This document shows, piece by piece, positions 15,272 through 24,255 of a stretch of DNA of 34,147 nucleotides. Origin of the DNA: a virus; the IMG/VR virus record IMGVR_UViG_3300013118_000813, positions 1-34,147 of that record. One strand, 5' to 3'. Positions within the stretch are counted from its first letter, which is position 1. Each line of letters starts with the position of its first letter. The notes beneath the pieces are model-generated. The model made no database searches and was not told the origin of the DNA. It was given only the letters and a program-made list of their open reading frames with translations. A program made the position numbers and the translations under genes.

Positions 15272-16037
15272 TTTCTCTTTCTTCCTCTATATCTTCAAAC
15301 TTGGCCTCTTGTGCCTGCCTTTGAATAGCTTCTTCCATTTGCTTTCTCATAGCTGCTGCCTTCTGACTTTCATCCTCCGGGGTAGCTACCTTGAACTTAA
15401 GTCGCATCTCCCGGGTAGCTACAAACTCCTTCCGGAGCTTTTCCTTCTTCCGTTGGGCCCTCTCCTTGTTAGATAGGGCGGGGGACATGTCATCCTGCCA
15501 GATTGGAATTCCAGTAGCCTGGTCAATACCTATCGACCTGGGGATCATGTCATTATCAAGGGCAAGATACTTCTGAGCCCTATGTTCCTGGATAAGGGCA
15601 TCAACATACTCCTGAACCATATTAATCTCAAGATATGATTCCGTATCAACATCCAGGTCACGTATTAGTTGTGGCACGACTGCTCGAACTACCTCTACCT
15701 CTTCTGGACAGGGGTGCCCCATAGGTGCGATGCCTATTTTGTAGTAGGCACAAACATCAGCAAAGTCACAATCCTCCCCACCACAATTAAGAGGGACGGT
15801 ACGAACCATACCAAAAGCAGTATCCTGTTGATACTGTACCAGATGAAGTAATTGGGCCCCGGTTATAATAAGAGAATCATGTGCCTCCTCGGGGTAGGAG
15901 GAGAGGAGCCTCTTCACCTCCGGGAAATCATCTGCATAATCAGCAACAAGAATCTCATCCTCCGGCCCTATCTTCTTTGCCAGGGCCTTAGTTGGACCAT
16001 GGGGAATAAGCTTTTCTTCCTTCTTCTCTCCAGTCAT
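15261..16037 (-). CDS. Conserved Cys-rich phage protein, possible terminase small subunit or packaging factor
   Basis: The product is 258 residues. It has a four-Cys cluster near residues 84-110 (NCGGEDCDFADVCAYYK then GHPCPEE). A helical domain follows with DVDTESYLEINMVQEYVDAL, EHRAQKYLAL and a DQATGIPIWQDDMSPAL segment, then a charged C-terminal coiled coil (ATREMRLKFK onward). I recall proteins of this layout (CxxxC, P.G.xCPxE, then an ATRExK helix) as conserved in phage head or packaging regions, but cannot name the family securely. It lies four genes upstream of bS21 and the terminase. Small-terminase identity is a guess. A metal-binding site is plausible. Confidence 0.5.
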   Translation of the reverse strand: MTGEKKEEKLIPHGPTKALAKKIGPEDEILVADYADDFPEVKRLLSSYPEEAHDSLIITGAQLLHLVQYQQDTAFGMVRTVPLNCGGEDCDFADVCAYYKIGIAPMGHPCPEEVEVVRAVVPQLIRDLDVDTESYLEINMVQEYVDALIQEHRAQKYLALDNDMIPRSIGIDQATGIPIWQDDMSPALSNKERAQRKKEKLRKEFVATREMRLKFKVATPEDESQKAAAMRKQMEEAIQRQAQEAKFEDIEEERENAT

Positions 16038-16304
16038 TTAAGTACTATTGGAACTAGAATAGTAATGGAAGTTGTTGGCCGTACCTGTTGTTGCTTTATC
16101 CCATTCTGATGTTGGTGTTGATGTACCGTCATAAATCCATTTAATATTGATATTAGGATCTTGTACATAAACACCTACATCATCAAACATACGCTCCTCC
16201 TCAGCCAAATGCCCTTCCTCTTCTGTGGCTGCCTTGGACTCTTTTGGCCGCTCAATACCCATAATACGGGCTATAGTACCCCTGGGAATATTATATTCCT
16301 TCAT
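16038..16304 (-). CDS. Unknown 88-residue protein
   Basis: The product starts MKEYNIPRGTIARIMGIERP. It has an acidic middle (EEEGHLAEEERMFDD) and a Ser/Thr/Asn-rich tail. No family was recognised. AGGAG stands 11 bases before the ATG. It ends directly at the start of the Cys-rich gene, so the two are probably translated from one message. Confidence 0.5.
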   Translation of the reverse strand: MKEYNIPRGTIARIMGIERPKESKAATEEEGHLAEEERMFDDVGVYVQDPNINIKWIYDGTSTPTSEWDKATTGTANNFHYYSSSNST

Positions 16305-16417
16305 TAGATATTACTCTCCTTTATATATTCTCCCGTTGTAAGAGAATTTTGAGTTATCGTCTATGCGAATAATTTCGATCAAACCTTTGAGTGATTATAT
16401 CTTTCAACTCGTCGGTC
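16305..16417 (-). other. Short intergenic spacer with one hairpin
   Basis: There is no gene. ATTCTC (16327-16332) pairs with GAGAAT (16342-16347) across a 9-base loop. The minus-strand sequence then runs ATATAAAGGAGAG into the next start. No U-run follows, so it is not an evident terminator. This spacer separates the glycan module from the virion genes and may hold a promoter. Confidence 0.35.
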
Positions 16418-17383
16418 TTAGTCACCATAATACTGATTCCCATACCAGAAGCCGGACTTACTATCAATCCGGACTATCTGTATCTTCGGAAACTCCTTAT
16501 CTGGACTAACCTCTAGGGTTGCGAATGCCTTCTGCCAGTTTGGAGTCCCAGTAATATAGTCGGCATATTCCTCCTGCATAGTTACGTGCCCAACCTCATG
16601 CCATTCAATCGTACTATCCTCGGTAGTCTCATAATATGAACCGACGCGGTGAGTATGGCCGGAGAAGCCGCTCTTATGATAGAGGTAGGCATGGGCTTTA
16701 GCCGAATAAGCAGAGAACTTTGAGTAGGCCTGGCCACCATGTACAAACTTGAAACCTGCCAACTCAAATCCGTCCGGGTGGATAATCATACTGTTATAAA
16801 CATCAGGGGAATGAAACTTGATCATATCCTCCCAGTTGGAGGGTATGGCGCCTAATAACTCAGGTACCCTTCGTCGGAGCCGCGCGAACAATCTCTTCTC
16901 ATGATTCCCGATTACATAGTGAACACGGGCCCCATTAGCGGCTTGTAGCCATAGTTTCAACTCGTCTATGCCTTCCTCAAACTCCGTCATGAAGGCCTTA
17001 ATGCGTCTCGGATCCTTATCGAATCTCGAGATGGACGCACAATCAAAGACATCTCCTATAAAGACGATATCAGTGCATTCAAGATCCGGAATTAGTAATC
17101 TCATACCACCCAAAACCTTACGATCTTGAAAAGGAATGTGGATATCAGGAACTATCAGGACGCGATAAGTACCATCCCTAACAGTGGCCTTCGTCCGGTA
17201 ACGGTAAACACCTCGGAGGCTCTCCTCCGAAATAGTCTCCACATCCAGATTCTCCTCCACAAAGATGGCATTAAAAGCTCTTACAACCCGGGGCCATCCC
17301 CACTCCTTCTCCAGATGATCACTGATCCATTGAATATGCTCCTCACTATACTTGAAATTACTTCTACTCTTAGTATCAGTCAT
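16418..17383 (-). CDS. Calcineurin-like metallophosphatase with N-terminal helical domain
   Basis: I start it at ATG 17381-17383 (321 residues), not at the longer frame from 17455, because the ATG follows AGAGGT and the stop of the previous gene. All metal ligands of the metallophosphoesterase fold are visible: PDIHIP (Asp80, His82), GDVFD (Asp111, Asp114), GNHE (Asn160, His161), FVHGG (His215) and SGHTHR (His243, His245). An N-terminal region (10-62) with YSEEHIQWISDHLEKEWGWP is helix-turn-helix-like. Substrates in this superfamily include phosphoproteins, nucleotides and nucleic acid ends, and here it is unknown. It ends the glycan module, so sugar-phosphate removal is one possibility. Confidence 0.85.
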   Translation of the reverse strand: MTDTKSRSNFKYSEEHIQWISDHLEKEWGWPRVVRAFNAIFVEENLDVETISEESLRGVYRYRTKATVRDGTYRVLIVPDIHIPFQDRKVLGGMRLLIPDLECTDIVFIGDVFDCASISRFDKDPRRIKAFMTEFEEGIDELKLWLQAANGARVHYVIGNHEKRLFARLRRRVPELLGAIPSNWEDMIKFHSPDVYNSMIIHPDGFELAGFKFVHGGQAYSKFSAYSAKAHAYLYHKSGFSGHTHRVGSYYETTEDSTIEWHEVGHVTMQEEYADYITGTPNWQKAFATLEVSPDKEFPKIQIVRIDSKSGFWYGNQYYGD

Positions 17384-17384
17384 T

Positions 17385-18839
17385 TTACCTCTTTTGGTTA
17401 CTGTGCATATCTTGGGAAGACAGTGGAGTAATACCATCCAGGGAAATGGTGTCAACTAGAGCCACCCAACTAGGAGTGATACTCCCCTTCCAATTAAACC
17501 CCTTTACCATAAAACGTCTGCCGGCCTTAGATACTTCTATTCTCTCTTTCCTGGGCATATCATAAATACGCTTTAGAGTCTTTACGGCATCATCTATATC
17601 AGGAACTGCCCTACCCAGGTTAGTTACAGGTTCCTGTATAACTTCTATAGGTCGAATAAGCTGTAATACTTCCCCGCCCCAGGAGGGTGGGGCTGAATAA
17701 TCAAGTGCGGTGGTAGGAACACCGGCGGAAAGGCTTTCAGCCAGGGTCAGGGCAAATCCTTCTGCAGATGACATATGCAGGCTCACATCAGCCATATTGT
17801 ATACCTTATTAAGTTCCTTATCATCTGGCCCTGTTCCAACCTTCACCTGTGGATTAACCATAACCCAATCATAAGCATCGTAGATACGAATAAGCTCATC
17901 CATATTCCACCCTACATCCTTGTAAGGCATATGTAGTAGGAGTCGAACTTTGTCCTTGTCTTCCAACCCCTCATCCTTAAATTGCCTTATCGTTCGAAAT
18001 AGGAAGGGAATACTCTTCCGGGACATATTTCGGCCCACATAAAGTACTAGAAAATCATCATCTAAATTGGTTACGCGATCCCATATACCAGATCCAGAGG
18101 AACGACCAATCTCTATAAAGCCAGGGGTATTTCCTGAACGGATGCGGGTTCTTTGTGTACTACTCAAAGGATGAAAACAATCCGTATCCACACCATGTAA
18201 AATGGTTTTACAGGCTACTCCACCATCATCAACCATCTTATCGACTTCTTCCGCGGCCCAGTTACACATAGTAACTGGGTAATCCACATCAAGGTAAAGT
18301 TGCCTCCAATCAAGACGGTGACCATTCTTGATGGTGTAACGAGGTAATGGAGCACCATCAACGGCAGCATACATAACATGTTTGAAGGAGCCCCTAAAGA
18401 TACACCCCTCAATACTGGCACACATCCATTGATCCCCTATGGATATAACGATCTCCGGTTGAAAAATAGATACTACCAGATCTATGCTCATCTGACCATA
18501 TATATCACCAGACAAACGTTGGCCGTGGGGACAATATGGAAAGTCTTTACCCACCGCCTGCGGATAACCTGTCTCCTTATCAACCTGCAGATAAGAGACT
18601 TTCATATCTCTGTATACCTCACTGATGTAGTCCCCTCGTCCGCAACACTTCTTATGATCCTTGTAAGTGGTAAATGTTTGCCAGGGACGATGTAATAAAT
18701 TCTCGCTCCTGTGGAACCAGGCTAACTGGGCTACCTCATGACCTGCTTTGTGCAAGGCCTGCATTATATCTGTGGCTACACGACTATACCCTGTACGTAT
18801 GTTGGTAGAATCAGAAGATATTAAGACGCGCCTACTCAC
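17385..18839 (-). CDS. Glycosyltransferase, GT4-like (GT-B fold)
   Basis: The product is 484 residues. A Rossmann-like N terminus (RRVLISSDSTNIRTGYSRVA) leads to ILHGVDTDCFHPL, a motif at the GT-B inter-domain hinge. A C-terminal donor-binding half has FLVLYVGRNMSRKS and AEGFALTLAESLSAGVP, which contains the EX7E pair of retaining GT4 enzymes. The start is GTG (18837-18839), with GGAGAG eight bases ahead, and it overlaps the upstream stop by eight bases. It likely transfers a sugar from a nucleotide donor to a glycan or virion protein in the cytoplasm. The acceptor is unknown. Confidence 0.85.
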   Translation of the reverse strand: MSRRVLISSDSTNIRTGYSRVATDIMQALHKAGHEVAQLAWFHRSENLLHRPWQTFTTYKDHKKCCGRGDYISEVYRDMKVSYLQVDKETGYPQAVGKDFPYCPHGQRLSGDIYGQMSIDLVVSIFQPEIVISIGDQWMCASIEGCIFRGSFKHVMYAAVDGAPLPRYTIKNGHRLDWRQLYLDVDYPVTMCNWAAEEVDKMVDDGGVACKTILHGVDTDCFHPLSSTQRTRIRSGNTPGFIEIGRSSGSGIWDRVTNLDDDFLVLYVGRNMSRKSIPFLFRTIRQFKDEGLEDKDKVRLLLHMPYKDVGWNMDELIRIYDAYDWVMVNPQVKVGTGPDDKELNKVYNMADVSLHMSSAEGFALTLAESLSAGVPTTALDYSAPPSWGGEVLQLIRPIEVIQEPVTNLGRAVPDIDDAVKTLKRIYDMPRKERIEVSKAGRRFMVKGFNWKGSITPSWVALVDTISLDGITPLSSQDMHSNQKR

Positions 18840-19074
18840 TTAGTATTCTCTCCACAACATCAGGGTGATGAATGCGAATCGCATTACAGATGGCGAGGAC
18901 ATACTCACAATCACTACCCATAATAGGCACTACCCGCCGGAAGGATATCCAGGCAGGAAGTCTTGCCAAGTACTTTGGAGGAGGAGTACTCCTCTCGTAA
19001 TAAATCAGTAAACGCTTTAATATATCCCTTGCTATATCCTTCTCCTTTGTTTCTTCAGATAAAAGAAAACTCAT
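18832..19074 (-). CDS. Unknown 80-residue protein
   Basis: I chose the ATG at 19072-19074, nine bases from AGGAGG, over the TTG two codons upstream. The product begins MSFLLSEETKEKDIARDILK and is mostly helical, with Lys/Arg and a STPPPKYLARLPAWISF segment. It overlaps the genes on both sides. The family was not recognised. Confidence 0.5.
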   Translation of the reverse strand: MSFLLSEETKEKDIARDILKRLLIYYERSTPPPKYLARLPAWISFRRVVPIMGSDCEYVLAICNAIRIHHPDVVERILSE

Positions 19075-20488
19075 CCACAAATTCCTCCTTACATGATAGA
19101 GTTTTTGTTAAAGGAAGTAAATAGATACCATAAAGTTTGTTATCGGTCTGTGCAACCCAGGCCACATACCCCAGACCAGTAAATTCTAGTAGGGCACTCA
19201 AAACACCAACAGAAACGCAACGCCTGTAACATCCAGCGGCGGTAATCAGCATATCCATAAGGGTGTCGTCCTCATCACTAAGCTGAACACCCAAACCATA
19301 CAAATCCTGATCAATCGGCGTGTCCCCGAGGTTCAAGTAGACCTTCTTACTATGGGCTATGGAAACATCTGACAAAAGGCTACTACCGAGGCCAAACCAT
19401 TCCTCTGGGGTAATATATTGTGAACCTACCCACCCTTCTTTTACAACGGTTTTGTCCTCTGTAAGAATGATATCAGCCTCCCCTGGTAACCCTATAATTA
19501 CCTCTTGTACATTGGGGAGTTTATGGCAAATAGATTCTAAAGGCTCAAGACCGTGCTGTAAATGAAGAATCACACTACCCCGACACCTTAGAATGACAGC
19601 CAGTTTATATATGGCATGGTGAAGTGATCCCCCAATGGCTATAATAACCCTATCCTTAACTGGTCCCTTTCTTTTCTCTACTAACGCCGCCTTATTCACC
19701 TTCCTACGACGGCTGGGGATGTTAAGGCGTTTGAAAACGCCTTCAGACTTTATCTTACTCACAGAAGAGGAACGGAGAGGAGATGGGAGAGAAGAGGAAG
19801 GGGATTGGACAATTACTTTTGTCTGCCTGCTACCTGCCATAATAAGCAGTATAGCCAACGGATCGATAATTAGAGACAATATCAATGCAACACCTCGAGC
19901 TACATTGTCCTTCGTTGTGCCCAGGAGGGCCGCAATGTGGCGGTAGGGGCCAATGGAAAGTTCTATCTCCAATTCCTCCTCAGCCAGGTTATCTCTTACA
20001 ATATACAAGCTGTCAAGTTGTTTGTATATCTTTTCCTGCTCCGGGGCAATGTCCTGCCATATTTGCCACCGGCGGGTAACATAATTCTCAGGGGTTCTAT
20101 CTACCAGGGTTTGTAGGTCAGTGTCCCGGGCTTCCAACATTTCAATCTGCCGCTCCAAGCGCTCTACCTTACCCTCGGTCCTGGTTTGAACAGCGCGCTC
20201 TTTATTATAGGCCTCTGAGAGAAAGCCAAAATGCCCGACCCCGGCTATACCCATGAGGACCAGCATAATAATTAGGAGTGGTATTTTAAGTTTAGTTCTA
20301 CGACCAAGGATGAGCCAGCCGGCGATGGTTATCTTGCCGACCTCCAGGGCTATGACCATGGCAACAATGGAATTGATGGCCCCAGAGAATAGGGCAATAA
20401 GACCATTTACCGTAAACCATGCTGAGATGGTGGCTACACCAAGCGCTACTAATAGTACAACTGTAAAGGATTGGAATCTAAGATGCAT
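19055..20488 (-). CDS. Membrane/coiled-coil protein with glycosyltransferase-like C-terminal part
   Basis: The product is 477 residues. Three or four hydrophobic segments lie in residues 8-90 (FTVVLLVALGVATISAW, AINSIVAMVIALEVGK, IPLLIIMLVLMGIAGVGHFG). A polar coiled coil spans about 95-175, and another membrane segment is at 198-219 (VALILSLIIDPLAILLIMAG). This N-terminal layout, with an ALEVGK helix, GFLSEAY and IIDPLAILL, resembles a conserved membrane protein I recall from T4-like myoviruses. The remaining part (280-477), beginning RVIIAIGGSLHHAIYKLAVI and holding SVGVLSALLEFTGLGYVAWV, looks like half of a GT-B transferase. The fusion suggests sugar transfer at the membrane. It overlaps both neighbours. 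Confidence 0.6.
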   Translation of the reverse strand: MHLRFQSFTVVLLVALGVATISAWFTVNGLIALFSGAINSIVAMVIALEVGKITIAGWLILGRRTKLKIPLLIIMLVLMGIAGVGHFGFLSEAYNKERAVQTRTEGKVERLERQIEMLEARDTDLQTLVDRTPENYVTRRWQIWQDIAPEQEKIYKQLDSLYIVRDNLAEEELEIELSIGPYRHIAALLGTTKDNVARGVALILSLIIDPLAILLIMAGSRQTKVIVQSPSSSLPSPLRSSSVSKIKSEGVFKRLNIPSRRRKVNKAALVEKRKGPVKDRVIIAIGGSLHHAIYKLAVILRCRGSVILHLQHGLEPLESICHKLPNVQEVIIGLPGEADIILTEDKTVVKEGWVGSQYITPEEWFGLGSSLLSDVSIAHSKKVYLNLGDTPIDQDLYGLGVQLSDEDDTLMDMLITAAGCYRRCVSVGVLSALLEFTGLGYVAWVAQTDNKLYGIYLLPLTKTLSCKEEFVDEFSFI

Positions 20489-20771
20489 CTTCTGTTGTCA
20501 GTTCCTTCATATCATATACTTCCACCTGAATATAGTAGGTATTCCCCAGGTGGTCAGTCTGTTGAATGTCTTCCGTCTTAACTACGGGGGCCGGGTCATC
20601 CCAGAAGTCACAGATCATTGTCTTTACTTCACTCCCACAGTAAGGACATGGCTCGGACTCTGCCTCTCCACTATACCAACCATCAAAGTCCCTGTGGCCA
20701 AAGCAATGATGAGGATTATCCTCGACAAGATGGCCCTGGGTACAGAAGTAAGTAGTTGCGGGTTTACCCAT
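20478..20771 (-). CDS. Small zinc-ribbon-like protein, 97 residues
   Basis: The candidate ligands are FCTQGH (residues 9-14), then HHCFGH, and CPYCGSEVKTMIC near 42-54. The Cys/His spacing suggests a zinc-stabilised fold, with an acidic C-terminal tail. AAGGAG is seven bases before the ATG. It sits between the dehydratase and the membrane fusion protein in the glycan run. Its function is unknown. Confidence 0.5.
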   Translation of the reverse strand: MGKPATTYFCTQGHLVEDNPHHCFGHRDFDGWYSGEAESEPCPYCGSEVKTMICDFWDDPAPVVKTEDIQQTDHLGNTYYIQVEVYDMKELTTEDAS

Positions 20772-20772
20772 C

Positions 20773-21762
20773 CTATGACTCCTTTACCGTCTTTCTAACC
20801 TCCGTCAACTGTTTTATGTCATTTTCCACCATTCCAGACACTAGCTCCTTGAAGGAGACGGTTGGCTCCCAGCCTAGTAGGAGCCTGGCTCGTGCGGCAT
20901 CACCACACAGAACATTAACCTCGGCTGGTCTCATAAAGCGCGGGTCCTGCTTGACATACGGCTCCCAATCAGTTATGCCAACACACCTAAACGCCTCAGA
21001 TAGGAAGTCCCTGATGGAGTGGTTTTCGCCTGTCGCTATGACAAAGTCCATCGGCTTCTCCTGTTGCAACATCATCCACGCCGCCATCATATAGTCCCGA
21101 GCATGCCCCCAGTCCCTCTTGGCGTCCAGATTACCAAGAGTAATGTAACTGTCTAGGCCAAGTGCTATTCTGGCCACTCCGTGTGTGATCTTACGGGTGA
21201 CAAACTCCAGACTCCGACGTGGTCCTTCGTGATTAAACAGTATTCCCGAGCAGTTGAACATATCATAACTCTCACGATAGTTAACCGTAATCCAGTGGGC
21301 GTAGAGTTTGGCTACACCATAGGGTGAGCGGGGGTAGAAGGGGGTATTCTCATTGGCTGGGTTCTCTACCATCCTGCCAAACATCTCTGAGGAGCTGGCC
21401 TGATAGAACTTCACCGGCTCTCCATACTCACGTACTGCCTCCAGGACCCGGAGGGCCCCAAGACCCGTGACATCACCTGTGTACTCGGGGGAGTTCCAGC
21501 TCTCCTTGACAAATGATTGGCTAGCCAATTGGAAAACTTCATCGGGTTCGGACTCCCGCACGGCGCGGTAGATGGAGTTTTGATCCGCCAGGTCGCCGGT
21601 CAGCCAGTTGATCTTATCTTCTATGTGGGCCACATTGTCCCGCCTCTTGCGGGACGCCCTGCGCTCCAGGCCGAAGACCTCGTACCTCTTCTCCAGTAGG
21701 ATCTCAGCAAGATAACTGCCGTCCTGTCCCGTGATTCCCGTTATTAACGCTCTCTTCTTCAT
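20773..21762 (-). CDS. gmd: GDP-mannose 4,6-dehydratase
   Basis: The product is 329 residues of an extended short-chain dehydrogenase. The NAD(P)-binding GITGQDGSYL (9-18), the SSSEMFG stretch (123-129) with catalytic Ser/Glu, and YGVAK (Tyr148, Lys152) are all in place. The FNHEGPRRSLEFVTRK segment is typical of this enzyme. The enzyme converts GDP-mannose to GDP-4-keto-6-deoxymannose, the precursor of GDP-fucose, rhamnose or perosamine donors. It is somewhat shorter than the usual ~370 residues. GGAGG stands 10 bases before the ATG, and the previous stop overlaps as TAATG. No obvious second-step reductase or epimerase lies in the window. Confidence 0.9.
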   Translation of the reverse strand: MKKRALITGITGQDGSYLAEILLEKRYEVFGLERRASRKRRDNVAHIEDKINWLTGDLADQNSIYRAVRESEPDEVFQLASQSFVKESWNSPEYTGDVTGLGALRVLEAVREYGEPVKFYQASSSEMFGRMVENPANENTPFYPRSPYGVAKLYAHWITVNYRESYDMFNCSGILFNHEGPRRSLEFVTRKITHGVARIALGLDSYITLGNLDAKRDWGHARDYMMAAWMMLQQEKPMDFVIATGENHSIRDFLSEAFRCVGITDWEPYVKQDPRFMRPAEVNVLCGDAARARLLLGWEPTVSFKELVSGMVENDIKQLTEVRKTVKES

Positions 21763-22820
21763 TATCTCAAGTCCTCCATAAAGGTTTTGAGCTCCTCAAA
21801 CTCCTGATCATAGTCGACCACTTTCCCAAAGCGATCATAGGCCCTCTGACACAGGGCCAGGTGTTCTTCTGGGTTGGTATTATAGTACTCAAGCTGGCTG
21901 GCCACCTCCTGCTCCGTGTACCTATCAAGGTCGATGCAGGTCTCCTGATCGGTAAGCAGCTGCTCGGCCAGCTTGCCTCTGTAATGATGCATACGAGTAA
22001 TAACAGGACGGCCAACGGCGTAGGCCTCGTGGATGTTATAACCAAACCCGTCCCCGCCTGGCTTGACATGCCAGATGAAGTCACTCTCCCGCATCCGATC
22101 GGCAATCTCGGCCGTCTTGCAAATATTGCCCTCAGGCATTCCAGCGCCATAGGAGCGAAAAGTCCAATCTGGAAGCATGGCTGCGAAGCGGTTGCGAATA
22201 TCCATCTCCTGCATGTAGTGAATGAAGCTCGATACAGTCGCTACGCCCTGTGGCGGCTCATAGTGGAACGTATCCAGCTCAAACTCCTGGTGATAGAAGA
22301 TTGCGTGCTTGGTAGTAGGGAAGGGAGAGGCGGATGACATGATATTCCGTACATCGGGATCGAAGGTCCAGGAATTGCTTATCTGGAAGATATGCTTGGC
22401 CCTGGGCTGGTATAGCCTGATGAGTTCATTGAATGGCCTAATGTGGGCCGGTATTGAGGAGATGATGATATCAAACTCAGTTTCCTTGAACGCCTCCAGG
22501 GTGATGCCCCTATTCAGCTTATCCTTGGTAACATCCATGACATAGTAGATTCCATCACCCGAGGTTGTGTAGGACGCATTAACCCAGGCAGACTTGTCCA
22601 AGGGTTGTCCGTGTACGTCTTTGTGGATAATGCTGTTATCCATACCTAGGTACTGCCGGGCCACATTGATGTGGGGATATACATGCCAGTACCCTTCGGT
22701 ATACCACTCCATACCAATGGGCCTGAATACTTCTGCACCGAGTCGCTTCTCGAAGAGGAGCTGAAGGGAATAGAAAAGGTCAGCATGATGGAGATCTACT
22801 AGTACTCTATTAGTTGCCAT
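21762..22820 (-). CDS. Glycosyltransferase-like protein
   Basis: The product is 352 residues. It begins MATNRVLVDLHHADLFYSLQ, and the C-terminal half carries GGDGFGYNIHEAYAVGRPVI, the donor-binding loop of GT-B enzymes, with a D-X7-E spacing in place of EX7E. The middle includes an IIISSIPAHIRPFNEL segment. No clear SD was found, and the start overlaps the sulfotransferase-like gene by 11 bases. It is probably a cytoplasmic transferase acting with the adjoining glycan genes. Sugar and acceptor are unknown. Confidence 0.65.
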   Translation of the reverse strand: MATNRVLVDLHHADLFYSLQLLFEKRLGAEVFRPIGMEWYTEGYWHVYPHINVARQYLGMDNSIIHKDVHGQPLDKSAWVNASYTTSGDGIYYVMDVTKDKLNRGITLEAFKETEFDIIISSIPAHIRPFNELIRLYQPRAKHIFQISNSWTFDPDVRNIMSSASPFPTTKHAIFYHQEFELDTFHYEPPQGVATVSSFIHYMQEMDIRNRFAAMLPDWTFRSYGAGMPEGNICKTAEIADRMRESDFIWHVKPGGDGFGYNIHEAYAVGRPVITRMHHYRGKLAEQLLTDQETCIDLDRYTEQEVASQLEYYNTNPEEHLALCQRAYDRFGKVVDYDQEFEELKTFMEDLR

Positions 22821-23400
22821 AGTATTTCAGGTTCATATCCACTGGTTTCTCAAACTTGGCCGGTAATGTCAAATCTAAATGCTTGAACAGCTGACTTGTG
22901 GCGCTGTGGGGGTGAAGAACTAGCGACTCATATAATACCACGTGCCAAGCCACAGACTCGTGTTTGATCGCCTCTAAGGAACTGAGTACACTTCTGTGTA
23001 TCCTTTCCAAAGCCTCATCAACTGACGCCGCCATACCCCTCCGGACCTGTGACTTCGCAGTTACCAGCCAATCTCTAAGGATAACCACAACCCACACCTC
23101 AAACCCACGCCTCCTAAGGGCCTTTATCATTAGCCTTAAATCAGGCCACTCCTCACGCCCCCCATGGGGGAGGCTTCTCCGCCACACAAGCAGATCCACA
23201 CCATCAATATCAATACTGATACCCTCTTCCCCAACATCCTTAAGACTACCAGGGACCATAGAGAAATAAGAATCGAGCCTCTGATAATGCCCACCGTCTC
23301 CTAAACAACCACACGCGATGAACAGCCTGGTTAGGAAGCGTGTACCGCTCGACTCAGGGCCCACAACTAAGAAGGCACGTTTTACTGCTTCTTGGTCCAT
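22810..23400 (-). CDS. Sulfotransferase-like P-loop protein
   Basis: The product is 196 residues. FLVVGPESSGTRFLTRLF (10-27) matches the 5'-phosphosulfate loop seen in sulfotransferases, and VVVILRDWLVTAKSQVRRG has the R-D and Ser arrangement of the 3'-phosphate site. YESLV follows near 170. It is shorter than most sulfotransferases (250+). A role would be to add sulfate to a glycan from PAPS. A non-catalytic or kinase-type P-loop protein is the alternative. It overlaps the genes on both sides. Confidence 0.6.
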   Translation of the reverse strand: MDQEAVKRAFLVVGPESSGTRFLTRLFIACGCLGDGGHYQRLDSYFSMVPGSLKDVGEEGISIDIDGVDLLVWRRSLPHGGREEWPDLRLMIKALRRRGFEVWVVVILRDWLVTAKSQVRRGMAASVDEALERIHRSVLSSLEAIKHESVAWHVVLYESLVLHPHSATSQLFKHLDLTLPAKFEKPVDMNLKYYGN

Positions 23401-24077
23401 AGTGTCTGTTGATAGTCCAGAATCACCTCCCAGCCCCGATCCTTGAGATACTCCCGGGCCAGGCGGGGTTTACCGCCCCCGGGGAAGTTGTTGTCATCAA
23501 TTAGGATTACACTCCTGTCGTGTAGCTTATCCCGGGCGGCAGTAAGTTCTCTTAGGCAGTGCTCCTGACAGGGTATGATTAAATCCCCGTGACGCTCAAC
23601 TATCTCCTCCTCCTCTAAACCATCCAGGGCCATTATAGCCTCAGTACTGTGGCGCCCACCATAGATATCAAGAAGTTCGAAGTAGGGATAGTCATAGCTA
23701 TCCAGATACAGGAGATCTATCGGCCCTCCAAAGTTCATCAGGAAGGCTACTGAGTCCTGGAGATAGAAACTAACCTGCTGATCCCCGACAATCCGCCGGG
23801 CTGTGTCCAGATGGGTCCTGTCGTTGTCTACACTATGTAGCTGGCCGCCGTGATGCCTAATTACCTCAGCAAAGAGCTGGGCGGAGCAACCGGCTCCCCA
23901 GTCATCCACCAGCCGCTGGCAGCCTGTCTCTACTATCGTCTCGCCCCCGCGCTGGTAGAAGAGGTTCAGGGCGGCCTTCATGGTAGGGAAGCGGTGATCC
24001 AGCTTATCGGCGTAGGCTCTGGTGAACCAGTCCTTGCGTACATACAGGAAGTCTGAGATATTGTTACTGCTGTTCAT
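23382..24077 (-). CDS. SAM-dependent methyltransferase-like protein
   Basis: The product is 231 residues. The Rossmann-type motif I region is GGETIVETGC (39-48), followed by an acidic SVDND (78-82), and motif IV-like IDLLYLDSYDYP near 115-126. A further VILIDDNNFPGGGKP closes the fold. This arrangement resembles class I methyltransferases that modify sugars or natural products. GGAGG lies six bases before the ATG. It lies among glycosyltransferases, so O-methylation of a glycan is likely, but this is inference. Confidence 0.65.
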   Translation of the reverse strand: MNSSNNISDFLYVRKDWFTRAYADKLDHRFPTMKAALNLFYQRGGETIVETGCQRLVDDWGAGCSAQLFAEVIRHHGGQLHSVDNDRTHLDTARRIVGDQQVSFYLQDSVAFLMNFGGPIDLLYLDSYDYPYFELLDIYGGRHSTEAIMALDGLEEEEIVERHGDLIIPCQEHCLRELTAARDKLHDRSVILIDDNNFPGGGKPRLAREYLKDRGWEVILDYQQTLWTKKQ

Positions 24078-24255
24078 TATTGTCCTCCGACAGTACCTCC
24101 TCCACGGCCTTCTCCAGGGGATGCTTCATCTGATCATCCAAATAGCAGCCCAGGTGGAGTCGGGGAGTAACCAGGTAGTCATACTCGGTGTGGTAGGTGG
24201 ACTTGCCACACATATCACAAATCCATCCTACAGGCTCTTTAGAAACAGCTTCCAC
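24064..24255 (-). CDS. Small zinc-knuckle protein, 63 residues
   Basis: The product has CDMCG (13-17) and LHLGC (33-37) as CxxC and HxxC ligands, and an acidic helical C terminus (LEKAVEEVLSEDNNEQQ). The start is GTG (24253-24255), with AGGAA just ahead. It overlaps the upstream glycosyltransferase by 28 bases and the downstream methyltransferase by 14. Its function is unknown. Confidence 0.5.
   Translation of the reverse strand: MEAVSKEPVGWICDMCGKSTYHTEYDYLVTPRLHLGCYLDDQMKHPLEKAVEEVLSEDNNEQQ

Noticed and set aside
20253-20798. A 181-codon plus-strand frame
   Set aside because: It runs across three minus-strand genes and has no supporting signal.
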